A stretch of 64,000 nucleotides of DNA, taken from contig OY754465.1 of NCBI GenBank assembly GCA_963575645.1, positions 62,001 through 126,000 on the forward strand, read 5' to 3'. This document shows positions 49,944 to 61,639 of this stretch, one piece after another. Each line of letters opens with the position of its first letter. Within the stretch, counting starts at the first letter, position 1. Under the pieces are notes generated by a model. That model ran no database searches and had not been told where the DNA came from. It saw only the letters and a program-made list of their open reading frames with translations. This DNA comes from Xanthostigma xanthostigma. Taxonomy: Eukaryota > Arthropoda > Insecta > Raphidioptera > Raphidiidae. The translations under genes were made by a program, and so were the position numbers.

Positions 49944-51174
49944 CCAAGTAATCGGTTACAGCCTCTATGATTATTGCTATCTTTGAGAAAGAATCATTTG
50001 TTGATTTTAATCTAGGTAATATAGTTTTCAACGTGAGTATTAATTTGGGTATATTAACTAGTTTGAAAATATTTTTTATTTCTGTGAGTAGGTCCATAAT
50101 TGATCCCGGAGTTTCAGTTTCCGGAAGTGTATTCGAGTTTTTGCTTACCCATATGTTAGCTTGCGGGGCTACTGTCTGAGACTTTGGCAGCAACGGATAT
50201 TCACTTGAAATGTGTTGATAACCTGTGCTACCCCCTCCTGTGGTCTTCATTGGATTTGTTTTCTTCCTAATTTCTAATTGTTTTTTAAAAACTTCGCAGC
50301 CTCTGAAGCTAGCTGGGTGGCTTTTGTGACAGTTTACGCATTTGGGTGGATCTTCTGGTTTCTTATTGCATTCACTGGTTTTGTGTGGGAGTGTACATTT
50401 AACACACTTAGATCTTCGAAAACAGTTAGGTGCAGTGTGACCAAAAGATTGACAATTGTAGCATTGCGTTATTCCACTTTTGTTTTTATATTTTTCCCAA
50501 CTAACTAGACAGTAGCATATTTTTTTAATTTTTATAACGTTGTTTATGTTAGTATTATTACCGAAAGTTATAAGAAACATTGGGTATGGAATTTTATTAT
50601 CGTCTTGTTTTTTAAACATCTGATTTATTTTAATTACTTTAAGATCGTGCCTTTTTAATTCCTCTTCTATTTCTTCAGGTGTTATATTTGGAGATATGTT
50701 TTTAAGTACTAATTTTAGTGATTTTTCATTAGGTAGAGTGTATGTATGATACTCCAATTTTGAAAGATCAAGCTCAGATTTTATTAACTTATAATCAGTA
50801 ATATCTTTGGTGTAAATTATGGTACGGTTTCCTTTGAACTTTATGTCCAGATCACTTTTTAGTTTAGATTTTAAATTATTTAAAGTTTGAGTATGATTTT
50901 GAAAAAGGTTATACATCACCAGGGGCGGTATTTTAGGTTTTTTATTATTATCAGCGGTGCTTTCTTTATCACTCGTTAGCATATCATCATCTTCATCTCC
51001 TTCATCATCATCTTCGTCTTCACTTTCACTGGAAAGCGCATGGAATCTGTTACTGGTTGTAACACTGTATGTTTGGCCACCTTGATTTAGGCGCAGCCGT
51101 TTGTTAGGTTTTACCTCTGCAGGAGCAGAGGAAGTAGATTTATCGTAGCTGGGAGCAGGGCTTCCCGAAATCAT
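49918..51174 (-). CDS. LINE ORF1, Gag-like nucleic-acid-binding protein
   Basis: ORF1 of the Jockey-type element, 418 residues from the Met MISGSPAPSYDKS. I prefer this start to the longer frame (to 51297) because the upstream part would lie outside the element, beyond the target duplication. Domains: Ser/Pro-rich N-terminus; acidic run ESEDEDDDEGDEDDD; a central fold of the PRE_C2HC type (KLEYHTYTLPNEKSLKLVLK.. to PYPMFLITF); then three Cys-His knuckles CYNCQSFGHTAPNC, CVKCTLPHKTSEC and CVNCHKSHPASFRGC (residues about 238-295); basic and proline-rich tail. By family it binds element RNA and forms the ribonucleoprotein. The stop lies inside the start of ORF2, so ORF2 is probably translated by reinitiation at the ATGATAATGG overlap. 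Confidence 0.92.
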   Translation of the reverse strand: MISGSPAPSYDKSTSSAPAEVKPNKRLRLNQGGQTYSVTTSNRFHALSSESEDEDDDEGDEDDDMLTSDKESTADNNKKPKIPPLVMYNLFQNHTQTLNNLKSKLKSDLDIKFKGNRTIIYTKDITDYKLIKSELDLSKLEYHTYTLPNEKSLKLVLKNISPNITPEEIEEELKRHDLKVIKINQMFKKQDDNKIPYPMFLITFGNNTNINNVIKIKKICYCLVSWEKYKNKSGITQCYNCQSFGHTAPNCFRRSKCVKCTLPHKTSECNKKPEDPPKCVNCHKSHPASFRGCEVFKKQLEIRKKTNPMKTTGGGSTGYQHISSEYPLLPKSQTVAPQANIWVSKNSNTLPETETPGSIMDLLTEIKNIFKLVNIPKLILTLKTILPRLKSTNDSFSKIAIIIEAVTDYLDDNGSDQK

Positions 51175-51262
51175 TGTTAAATTTGACTTGATGCACAAGT
51201 ATTTAAACACTTCAAAGTAGGAAAAATAAACACTAGACAAGGCCGAAACGACCTTGCCTATG

Positions 51263-51280
51263 AATAAACGAATGAAAAAG
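51263..51280. repeat. Right target-site duplication of the Jockey-like LINE
   Basis: AATAAACGAATGAAAAAG, next to the 5' end of the element. Confidence 0.85.
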
Positions 51281-51580
51281 CGAACCAATAAACACACAGA
51301 CTACATTATTATAAAACAGTACTATGCTAACGAGATAGAGCTGCTGCAGTTTGTTTGCACAAATATGTTCAAATAATACAATTAAACGGGTGCATTTAAA
51401 TTGGATTAAAATTAATTAATGTTTATTATAAACTTCTGTTGCATTGTTGCGCACACAATAAAGTAGACTATTATTGCAGATCAGGTTCAAAGCAAATTGG
51501 TTTCAATTGAAAATCAATAAAATCGTCGGTCCTAGTAAAAACTAAGGCAATTCGAATTTAAAACATTAGAATTACCCTAT

Positions 51581-52055
51581 ACTAGCGTGACCTGTGCGAA
51601 TTATTCGCACTAAATAAGTATAATAATTATCATTTTACAAGATTATTTTTTAAATATGATTGCAGGTATTCAATTCGTTTCTAATTTTGCACACTGCAAC
51701 GTTCTTCTTTTTGTTGTAAAAGAAATATTTTACTAAAATTGTCATATAGAGGCGCAAGTAGCAAAAGCGTTGTTCAGCGTTGGCCGTCAGATGGCAGTAT
51801 GCAGTATTTACAATATGAAGGTCAGATGACAGATCGAAGTGTTAACGTTACGCCGTCAGATGGCAGACGTTGTTCAGAGTTTAATTAATTTAATTAATTT
51901 ACAAAAACAATAGCAATAATAAATTTTTTAGTTGTCGATGTCAGTAGAGCAAGCAATTATCTGTAAAATGATATATAATTTATGTGGAGAAATTGTGTGG
52001 TATTTTCTAAAAAGGGAGGCAAGTATCTTAAACCTTACCGTATTAATATATATGA
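51581..52055. repeat. Direct duplication, copy 1
   Basis: ACTAGCGTGACCTGTGCG..TGATTGCAGGTATTCAATTC..GGAGAAATTGTG..TATTAATATATATGAT, repeated with small changes at 52443-53042. Contains CGTCAGATGGCAG twice. Confidence 0.85.
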
Positions 52056-52442
52056 TATAAAATAGCTGCTTTTCCTGCCTCTATAGTGGCGTGTTAAAAT
52101 GACCCACTTCGCACTTGTGCGTAAAGTAAAACAAGAGACATTCGCAAAGCAGTCGTATACTCTCATTTGCTTTGCACTCGTTTTTTTTTACCGTCCTTCA
52201 CCGCCATATTACGGTACGGCCATCTTAGAAAACCAAGGCTTATGAAGTAAACAGAACTAGAGTGAAATCAGTGAAATGTAAGAAAATTCTACAGCACGGT
52301 TTATTAACAATTTGTTATGCTAATCTCTTGCTCATTTATCATACATACATTATACATACGTGTGAAGGTCTCAGTAGTGTTAAAATTGGAAGAGAACAGG
52401 GCGTGGTTTTATCTACAGAAAAAGTCTGGTAATATTTCAGAT
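52056..52442. other. Spacer between the duplicated blocks
   Basis: Includes a diverged copy of the dispersed repeat also found at 11310-11390. No gene. Confidence 0.4.
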
Positions 52443-53042
52443 ACTAGTGTGACCTGTGTGAATTATTCACACTAAATATGTATAATAATTACCACTTTAC
52501 AAAATTATTTTTTAAATAATATGATTGCAGGTATTCAATTCGTTTCTAATTTTGCACACTGCTTATAACGTTCTTCTTTTTGTTGTATTACAATATGAAG
52601 GCTCAAATGACAGATCGAAGAAATATTTTACTAAAATTGTCATATAGAGGCGCAAGTAGCAAAAGCGTTGAGTTACGCCGTCAGATGGCATCATGCAGCA
52701 TTGCTGTGACGTTCAGCGTTGCTCGCTGTTTCAAAATTAAAGCCGCCAGATGGCAGTATGCAGTATTGTGTCTGCAGTTGTATTACAATTTGAAGGTCAG
52801 ATGACAGATCGAAGTGTTGACGTTGTTTCAATATAGAGCCGTCAGATGGCAGACGTTGTTCAGAGTTTAATTGATTTAATTAATTTACAAAAACAATAGC
52901 ACAAATAAATTTTTTAGTTGTCGATGTCAGTAGAGCAAGCAATTATCTGTAAAATGATATATAATTTATGTGGAGAAATTGTGAGGTTTTTTCAAAAAAG
53001 GGAGGCAAACATCTTTAACCTTAGCGTATTAATATATATGAT
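52443..53042. repeat. Direct duplication, copy 2
   Basis: About 125 bp longer than copy 1 through an inner repetition of the segment with GCCGTCAGATGGCAG and GAAGGTCAGATGACAGATCG. The ORF at 52580-52804 is not recognisable. Confidence 0.85.
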
Positions 53043-53108
53043 TGCTTAAGCTCTACTACTAAGATGAAGACTGTAAGCATTTTCTAGCGAGTTTCTGTCG
53101 GTTTCATT

Positions 53109-53114
53109 GATTAT

Positions 53115-53153
<39 letters not shown>

Positions 53154-53470
53154 ATATTTTATTTGTGGAGCATAAAAAATGCTATATCTAAATACGTCAT
53201 ATATACACGAAGAACAAAAAAAAAATAATGATATTAAAAGTTACAATAAAAATTTTAAAATTTATATTAACCAATCCGCAATGTATGCCTATGAACTGGT
53301 ACTATACTCAAACTTATTATAGAGACATAGCTGAGAAAAATAATCCCTGACCTGTTTTTTGAATGTATTTAAATTTTGTATTTTTTTTAAATTATCTGGT
53401 AACATATTGAAATATTGTCCACCTATACATAATGAACTGTTGCTATACCTTGTACTGTTATATTTTATTT
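53109..53470 (-). pseudogene. LINE 3' fragment (CR1/L2-like C-terminus) with (TATC)n tail
   Basis: On the minus strand an open stretch from about 53470 encodes YSNSSLCIGGQYFNMLPDNL followed by FKKQVRDYFSQLCLYNKFEY and a stop. This is the typical C-terminal end of CR1/L2-type ORF2 proteins (..YFN.LP..LK..NLNTFK..). It is followed by an AT-rich 3' UTR and a (TATC)n tail (53109-53152 as GATA on plus). The rest is lost by 5' truncation. Confidence 0.7.
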
Positions 53471-54498
53471 TTATTTACATAAGAATAGTGCGTGACATTC
53501 GCGTAGCGAAAAATTAATCTTGTGGAATGCACTTTTTATATCTTTATCTAATTTATTTAATTAATCGAATCTAAATAAACTAACGTTTGACTTATTTTAC
53601 TGATGACACTTTTCATCGATAAAACAATAGATTGAAAGGTTTCTAATATACGTTCCTAGGGTTTGAAAATACTACCTTTTTGGTTATAAGATTAATCCTT
53701 AAACTCATGGCCTCTACATCCTGTAGCGGGCCTCCCTACCCACTGCTTCTATTTTGGATTTCTCTCTTAGTTGGACGACCCCCAAGCTAGAGCTCTGTCA
53801 GCACCTTCCCAGTTGAGGTCATGATATACTTGAAGAAACAAAAGCGTTCCACAGCACGAAGCTATAACCGCGATGATTAAACATTAAAAATTAATTTTTG
53901 ATTCCGAAGACAAATTCTTCTTGGCTCAATTAAAGGTAAAAAAAAAACAACGATACTGATGGTTCAAATTTGCATTTATTTACGTCTTAAGAGAAATACA
54001 AATTTGAAACATCAATATTGCTGTTTTTTTATCCTTAAGCCATGAAGAATTTCTCTTTTGAATTTCACATTATTAAGTTACATCTACAGAAATTTATAGC
54101 AATTTCACATGGAATATGAAGTGTCGTTTTTTAAAACCTTAAACTTATTATTTATGTCGGCTAAAGCTACGTCTTGGCCTCTTCCAATTTAAATAAAGCT
54201 TACACTTGCTTAAGACTTGAACCTTAGAGGAAGTTATCATTTATTCATAATATATCGGCTTCGTTAGGCAAAATATGCGTCGCATCAGGTAGATATTTAA
54301 ATTTGCAATAGCTTATACGTAAGGCTATATACAGTTCAGGTTACGTAAAGATTTCCAGGTTATGAATATTAATACTCAGCTTACTCTGCTAAGTATGTTA
54401 TATATATCCGTAGGTATAGTAGGGGCTCGTTTATCCGAATAAATGGAACTAACAGCACAACTGCAAATGTTTTCCGATTGGGACCGACAGCACCGGAA
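53471..54498. other. Non-coding, nothing recognised
   Basis: Short ORF fragments only. Confidence 0.4.
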
Positions 54499-54506
54499 CA
54501 CGTAAT

Positions 54507-56110
54507 TAGTGTTGTCAAGAATCGGTACTTTTAAGTATTTAGGGTACCCGGTACTTTTATATCGAGTACCCGTTACTTTCTACCCGTTACTTTTACCCGG
54601 TACTTTAAGGTGCTGAGAACCGGATCTAGGTATAACTAATACTGTATTATAGTAATACCTATACTCTATAGCCGCCAGCCGGTATTCGTTACTTATAGGT
54701 ACCGATTGCATACTGCATACATAAGGTATTGATATTAACGTATTGGTAGGTACATTATAGCACGTCGTTTAGGTACAATATGCAACCTCCTTTCATACAA
54801 CAATGAAAACAATGTTATCTAATTGAAAGTAATGCAAATAATTAAGTTGAAACTTTATCATTTTTTGTGAGTAAAGCGAATTATTTTTTGTAGTATTTAA
54901 ATAATATAATTTGCATATTGTATAATATTAACCATTAACCAATGTCAATTTCGGATTGTTGAATGTCGAGACTCGAGTTTCTCTGTAACGTTTTCTTTAC
55001 AGACAATTTATACAGACATCCGTGAAAGAATTTTATGATAATTCGAAAATTAAGTACAGACAATACAGATATCATATTTTATATTGTGTAGGTTAGTGAA
55101 ACTAAAACAAACTAACAGACAAAAAATCATGTACCTAAATGGCAGAATCCTATGAACCGTGCAAACTACAATTATTACGAACTTATAAATTACGAATTAA
55201 ATTTTTTTTTTATAATTGAACTAATATGCCAGTTTTGTTTATTTGGTAGTTTGGAAAATTCTTAAAGTAATCAGTGTACGCATTTTATGTTGAACAAACT
55301 AAACAAAACTGTACTTATACACTGTCCTAGTGTCCTATATATAGTGTAGGAAATTCAGTGATTCTACATTCTACAACGCAGTCGTGTTTATATTTTGAAA
55401 CCGACCTGCATGTGTATAGTGTACAATATGGATACTGTATCGTTTTGTTTTTTTAGGATTATAAAATAATATTATGTATTATACTGAACCAAATAAATAT
55501 AATTTAGTTATTAGTTTAATAGTTATGTGCAATCTACAGTAGGTAAATTCTTTTTTTATTCAAAATGTCGTGTTATATTTTTTTCCTACTCCAAAGCCAG
55601 ATTCCTATTACAATTACAGATACAGTGTCGTCATAAAATTGTGACATGTAATAACAAATTATGTACATATTTGAAAAAATAAATCTTTATTTTGTTTCTA
55701 ACTCTAAGGGAAACCGGAAAATGGCTAAATATTATTAAGGGATTCTGATTTCTGAACTGCCTTTGGCGTCAGTTTGACACACCTCACCTACGTCCTACTG
55801 CATCTGTATTTTGTATCGCACTGTAGCGTATTGTATTTAGTTTCATAAGCACTGCCAGAAGGCAGACGCCAGTGTATGTATATGTGTTTGTGTAATGTGT
55901 ACCGGGTACCCTACCCACAGAGCACGTATCTCTTGGTTTGGTATTTGTACCGTAATGTGTATTGTGTACGCACGGATCTCTCGGTACTTGTACCTATTCA
56001 TACACGAAGTAACGAAGTAACGGGTACTTTTTCAATTGAATACCCGGTACTTCGGATCTTGGTAAGTACCCGGTACTTAGTAACGGGTAGTTACATTTCT
56101 GACATCACTA
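54507..56110. mobile_element. hAT-type non-autonomous element, 1.6 kb
   Basis: Ends TAGTGTTGTCAAGAATCGG and, inverted, TAGTGATGTCAGAAATGT, with the exact 8-bp duplication CACGTAAT at 54499-54506 and 56111-56118. Both ends carry many copies of GGTACCGGGTAC/GTACCCGGTAC-type motifs, the subterminal repeats expected for transposase binding in hAT elements. The ORF at 55876-56217 overlaps this repeat zone and has no transposase sense. Confidence 0.85.
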
Positions 56111-56215
56111 CACGTAATCGGACCGGATCATTACGTAATTTACACAAAATATTTTTCTCGAGGAATATACATTATACGTTGGTATTCATTTCTACAATAA
56201 CCTCAAAATATTTTT

Positions 56216-56390
56216 GAAGTGAAAACTTCTTTAGCGGCGTTGTACACTTTTTTTGTAATGGGTAAAAAATGTTAAACTCGCGTCAGGACACGTGACCTGA
56301 TCGAAAATTCGTAAGACGGATGGAGAGTAGAGGTAATATTCAAGTTTTTACTTCTGCCAGCACTCCCGGAGTGCAATTGGCTTTTTTTTA
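56216..56390 (+). mobile_element. Family E repeat, copy E2
   Basis: Same ends and core as E1 with few substitutions (CTTCTGCCAGCACTCCCGG). It begins about 100 bp right of the hAT element. Confidence 0.75.
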
Positions 56391-57103
56391 TATGTTAGTT
56401 ACAAACGTGAAATCTTGGTTGATAAAAACGCATTTCAGACAAAATCCAATTATAGAGCTATCCTTCGCAATGATAATTGTTTGAAAGTACGTGATTTTAT
56501 GAAATTTAATTAATAACAAAAGGACAATTTTAATGATACTTTTATATAACAAGTACAGTTTGAAAATGAAGCATGATTTAGAACTTCTCTTTCATGAAAT
56601 GTTGGTTTTACAAACTATAAATGACTACAATTAAAAGTGAAAATACGATACAATTAATTTAAAGAATACAATAAAATTAATTGACCGAATATACCTATAT
56701 TATGCTTACTTTCTGTTCAAGTCAAACTTATATAATATAATAAACCCAGAACTAGTAGTCGTTTCAAAACTCTTGAATTGATTGAATGCTGTATACCTAC
56801 TGGAAAATGAATGTCGATTATAACAGTCCCCTACGGCCGAGGTACATCACTCCAAAATATTTTGAAAATAAAAAAATCAGTTATTCTTTTGTTCTGAAGA
56901 AAAATTGGTTAGGGGGTAATATACCACGGCGCGACCGCTATAGAATCGACTTTCATTGTTCAGCAGATATACAAGATTCAATACGTACACATTTTCAAGA
57001 GTTTTGAAATGACTAGTCAAAATCTGTTGCTGGCTCTCCTATTTAACGCATTACTTTATCGTGAAAGTACAAATTGCGGCTAAAAAAGTTTCACTTAAAA
57101 AAA
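56391..57103. other. Non-coding; orphan family D end
   Basis: AAAAAAGTTTCACTT at 57083-57097 looks like the 5' end of another family D copy, directly before D2. Otherwise nothing. Confidence 0.4.
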
Positions 57104-57442
57104 CAGTTGTGTGGTTTTAAGAAACCACGACGCAAGTGAAACTTTTATTGGATTGTAGGCGTTGGATTGTAGACACTTATCCATCACGATTAATTATAAA
57201 CAACAATATTCACGAATAAAAACATGTAAACACTGTACAGCACTTGCCCGCATGACAGACTGACTATGTGTTATACATAGGTACTATACACGGTCAGCTG
57301 ATGCTAACCATGGGCGCCGCCATATTGGCCTTGGCTGCTCTACCGAGCGCCTTTCACTTTACCCCTACTCCGCGGCCGCCTGTAATGCGACATGCGACAG
57401 ACGGCCAGAAAAATTCGGGGCGATAGAATAAAAGTTTCACTT
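57104..57442 (-). mobile_element. Family D repeat, copy D2
   Basis: As D1, with small deletions in the CCGAGCGCC zone that break the ORF seen in D1 and D3. Confidence 0.75.
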
Positions 57443-58740
57443 TAACAATTTGATTTAAAAATGTTTTTCGATCATATCTAACTTTTAATTCTGAAAAAAG
57501 CAATACTTTTTATTTGATACATCTGCAACTCGAACCGAGTTCAAACATTCAGTCACTATGTTGTAAATATTTACATTTTCAATTCATTGATCAAAGTACT
57601 GCAGTACATTTTCAGACATATTCAATTTTTTACAGCGCATGCTATTTACCATTTCTGTCAATAGTCTGAAAACAGATATGTTTTATAAATAAAAAAAAAT
57701 ACAGTATCCGTACAAAAAGACAATGTCTGCCTCGATATATTTTTTTTTCGACCACATAATTATAACACAATCAAATCTGTTAAATTACACGCAATCAGGG
57801 TAGGATATGTAATCTCACAGCATTATTACGTGGAAGTAAAGATGTGGAACCTAAGAAAACCAGATATTTAGATGTTTTCTATTATTTGAAAAAAGAAATA
57901 GTAAGCTGTTCCAACTGCTATGAATGGACAGCTTTGAAAATATTAAATCCGTTATTGATCCAAACATTTATTTGTGTGTATTATTATGATCTAATGAAGT
58001 GCTACGACTTTAGTTATGTTAATTAGTTACTGCTTTTAGTTTTCACACCACGTGATATAAAATTGAACAACATCTTTATTATAATCATATTTGTTATCTA
58101 CTTAAACTTTAAATTGTTTAAAATTTTGTTAACTAACAAGGTTATGTCACTTTAAACATGGTTAACAGTTCCTAGTGTGCACAATGTTATGAAGAGTGAT
58201 ATCTAATTTATTAAAAATTAATGTCAAATCAATAATCCAGAATTCGATAAAGATTAGGTTAGAATAATTTATTATCACTAAAAATGCAATTGAAAAACAT
58301 TTGCTGAAAATATTAAGATAGATATTATAGATTATAGATGCTCGATAACAAAGGTCAATAGCGTAAAGTAATTAATATCTCATCTCAAAGTTTGTTCAAT
58401 GGGGGAAATAATTTGCAGGGTATATTAATGATGCATATAAATACACGATGTATTGATAAAAGTAAAACGCCTTTTGGCACAAAACGATATGAAACTGTTT
58501 TAGCATTACAATATGGTTATAGGCAATTTTGTTCCATTAATTTTAAAGAATTTTTTATAATGATTCATTGTAACAGTAATACGGTCGTTCCGTTTTTTCA
58601 AAATTTGATAGTTATGCACACTATTCTTTATACATAAATAATGTAAATCAAATATTTATTAATAAAAAAATGTCCGCAAGGTATATCGGGCTTTTATTTC
58701 TTCATCTGACGTAGATACACATATACAACTACTACAGCTT
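57443..58740. other. Non-coding, nothing recognised
   Basis: ORFs at 57844-58026 and 58392-58637 have no recognisable domain and normal local composition. I treat them as chance. Confidence 0.45.
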
Positions 58741-59324
58741 AAAAAATTGGTTGTCTGTAAAGTCGGTTTACGGACGATAGTTTTACGTGATAACGTATTC
58801 CGTAATACATAACCTAAATTTATATAATAATTATAATAATTCGAATCTATGATATTGCATCTTTTGCTTCAAATTTAGGTTAATTTTATTTATTAAAATT
58901 ACTCACCACCTATAATATAATTGTTTTTTTTAACTTTCTTTCTTTCGTATTTATTTTAAGTCTCAAAGATTAACTGTCATAATATTTTGAAAACAATTGT
59001 TTCATTGCGTGTAAGAAAATTCCAAAAACCTACTTACAATATTTAAGTACTTTCATACGTCAAAAAATTGATTTTTATAATGATAAAATTTGAAAGAAAA
59101 CGATTTTTTCGAGAGATGAGACCTAGCTAAAATTATTTTTTGCCCCCCAAAATCCCTTTTCAGTAAATTTCATCCAAATCGTTAGGGCCGTTTTCGAGAA
59201 AAGCACGCACAGGGTCAGGCGGAACGTTAGGAACGTTACACTTTTTCGTGCATGCAGCCGGTGTTTTATCAATTTATAAGATTGGTGATTCATCAATTTA
59301 TAAGACGTTATCACGTCAAAAAAA
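58741..59324 (-). mobile_element. Family A repeat, copy A7 (core 2, family B-derived)
   Basis: Same chimera as A3 and A4, so this combination has itself multiplied. Confidence 0.8.
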
Positions 59325-59502
59325 CTTTTTGAACAAAAGCTTTTATTTAATTCTATTAAAAAATAAAAAAAATATTTTTTAATAATTTAGGTTCATAATT
59401 ATAAAATCGTGAGTTATAAACTAAGTGTGGAGACTAAAATATTATAAATTATTTTTTTCGTTTTTAATACATTTCAATAAAAACCTATCTTTAAAAAAAA
59501 AC

Positions 59503-59857
59503 AGTTGTGTGGTTTTAAGAAACCACGACGCAAGTGAAACTTTTATTGGATTGTAGGCGTTGGATTGTAGACACTTATCCATCACGATTAATTATAAACA
59601 ACAATATTCACATGAATACACGAATAAAAACATGTAAACACTGTACAGCACTTGCCCGCATGACAGACTGACTATGTGTTATACATACTACACGGTCAGC
59701 TGATGCTAACCATGGACGCCGCCATATTGGCCTTGACTGCTCTACCGAGCGCCTACTCCGAACGCCTTTCTCTTTACCTCTACTCCGCGGCCGCCTGAAA
59801 TGCGACATGCAACAGACGGCCAGAAAAATTCGGGGCGATAGAATAAAAGTTTCACTT
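59503..59857 (-). mobile_element. Family D repeat, copy D3
   Basis: As D1, between A and T runs. The open frame of D1 is kept in length but with substitutions. Confidence 0.75.
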
Positions 59858-60581
59858 AAAAAAAATTTGCCAATTTAAAGTTTAAAACTGCGATACTATG
59901 CGTGCATACGCGTATACGAATCGGCAGGCAAAAAAGCTACTGATATATAAAGGGTGGTTGCAGCGAGACACGAGGTCAGGCATAAATGGATACCGGCCTT
60001 TTAGGCGTTATCAGATAAAAGTACATACAGACTGTACAAATCGGTTCAGTAACAGAGTCTATATAATATGTGGTAATATTTACACAATATTGAATGTTTA
60101 CATCCCAGTTTACATCCCTTAGATTTTATCGATAGTAATACGATGAACAGCAAACTTCACGCAACACTAGACTGCGTGTGCGATCGTTTAAGATGTGAAA
60201 ATGATGAAATCTTGGGAAAGCTGTAAAAATCTAGCGTTGCTTCCGTATGTACAGAATGTCGCTTTTTTATAGGAACGCAACGACCTCTGTTGGCATGAGT
60301 TTGGGGATGATTTAATTTTTGGGGAATTTGCCCTCGGAAGAAAATACATGTATACAGTACCGTATTACAACTGTAATTAATAATGAATTAGCAAAACATT
60401 TTTAAACTCTATTCGGATGCATTTGACGTGGAAATGATGAGGCAAACCAATTCTTAACATAAATTAATATAAACGCCCCTCTGTTGGTCCCGAATGTGTA
60501 TTAAATAAGTTTTAAAACGCAGGATGAACTTTCGATAAAATTTATATTTTAATAATTTGGTCATATATTATATCCCCTATA
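59858..60581. other. Non-coding, nothing recognised
   Basis: No gene seen. Confidence 0.4.
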
Positions 60582-60944
60582 TTATTAAACGAGCTAATCT
60601 TGTATCTACCTATGTACCAACCTATATGTCCCAAAATATTTTCTCGAAAACGGCCCTAACGATTTGGATGAAATTTACTGAAAAGGGATTTTGGGGGGCA
60701 AAAAATCGTTTTAACTAGCTCTCATCTCTCGAAAAAATCGTTTTCTTACAAATTTTATCATTATAAAAATCAATTTTTTGACGTATGAAAATACTTAAAT
60801 ATTGTAAGTAGGTTTTGGAACTTTATACAAACAATGAAACAATTGTTTTCAAAATATTATGACAGTTATTCTTTGATTACTATCCAAGTGAGACTTAAAA
60901 TAAATACGTAACCTTCCGATCAAAGCTCGATCACCCAGGTACTA
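60582..60944 (+). mobile_element. Helitron-like non-autonomous repeat, family B copy B2
   Basis: Opens ATCCCCTATATTATTAAACG and closes TCAAAGCTCGATCACCCAGG. The terminal hairpin of B1 is here weakened by two substitutions. Full-length relative to B1. Confidence 0.5.
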
Positions 60945-61322
60945 CCTATAATAAAAACGCGAATGTCGAATATTGTTATATCATCATAAATTTTGGAAAT
61001 AACTAGACCAGTCAATTATAACATTTCTTTTGGATTACAGCGAAAAATTGATTTTACAAATTAAAACTTTATAAATTTTAACAAAACGCAAGACGGCTAA
61101 GTTACAAGTTATGTCACTACAAGACTAGTTGGTTTTAATTGTTGATACACTAGTTAAATTAATTAACTAGCCTGATAATATTTGATGGACCTACCAAAGA
61201 CAATAATAATTTTAATCACGTTATATCGTCATGTATGGTTATTGTTCATATTGTATGTATGCTGTATTTTGAAACTCGATTTTCACTCGCTTTTAAATGT
61301 TCGATTGACGTGAAACATTTCC

Positions 61323-61634
61323 AAAAAAAAAAGACAGGTTGCACTCCGGGAGTGCCGGCAGAAGTGAAAACTTGAATATTAATGTCTTAATTTTTTGCAT
61401 TAAGAAGCATTGTTTATTTATTGGCAACACTTGTAAATAAAATGGTTTGTATCATAGATTGCATTTTTATGTACGATATTTCAACGCTAGATGTCTAACG
61501 TTGTATAAAAAGTATCTGGCAATTACTATCACTTAGAGAGTCTCACCCAGTTCTTACTTTTCCTGACGCGAGTTTAACATTTTTTACCCATTACAAAAAA
61601 AAGTGTACAACGCCGCTAAAGAAGTTTTCACTTC
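61323..61634 (-). mobile_element. Family E repeat, copy E3 (different core)
   Basis: Ends and the first roughly 75 bp after the 5' end match E1/E2 (CTTTAGCGGCGTTGTACAC.., CTCGCGTCAGG). The middle from there to ATATTCAAGTTTTCACTTC is an unrelated roughly 200-bp sequence. Confidence 0.75.
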
Positions 61635-61639
61635 AAAAA

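Larger units (their letters stand above)
47026..51262 (-). mobile_element. Full-length Jockey-type LINE
   Basis: A complete 4.24-kb non-LTR retrotransposon on the minus strand, bounded by an 18-bp duplication with one mismatch. Its 5' end is CATAGGCAAGGTCGTTTCGG, able to form a hairpin (CAAGGTCG-ttt-CGGCCTTG). Then come an 88-nt leader, ORF1 (51174-49918), ORF2 (49943-47217) overlapping by 26 nt, and a roughly 190-nt 3' tail that is not a pure poly(A) but repeats TTGTAAAT/GTAAATA. Two ORFs, CCHC ORF1, apurinic-type endonuclease and no RNase H fit the Jockey clade. Both ORFs are open, so it may be recent and possibly still active. Confidence 0.93.

Noticed and set aside
49918-51297. Longer ORF1 start at 51297
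   Set aside because: The first 41 codons would begin outside the element, across the target duplication. The Met at 51174 is inside and matches usual ORF1 starts.
51581-53042. LTR retrotransposon with two LTRs
   Set aside because: The blocks have no clear TG..CA ends and the 387-bp spacer has no coding or primer-binding features.
57844-58026. Possible small gene MEPKKTRYLDVFYYLKKE..
   Set aside because: No recognisable domain, splice pattern or composition difference; the length is within chance for AT-rich DNA.
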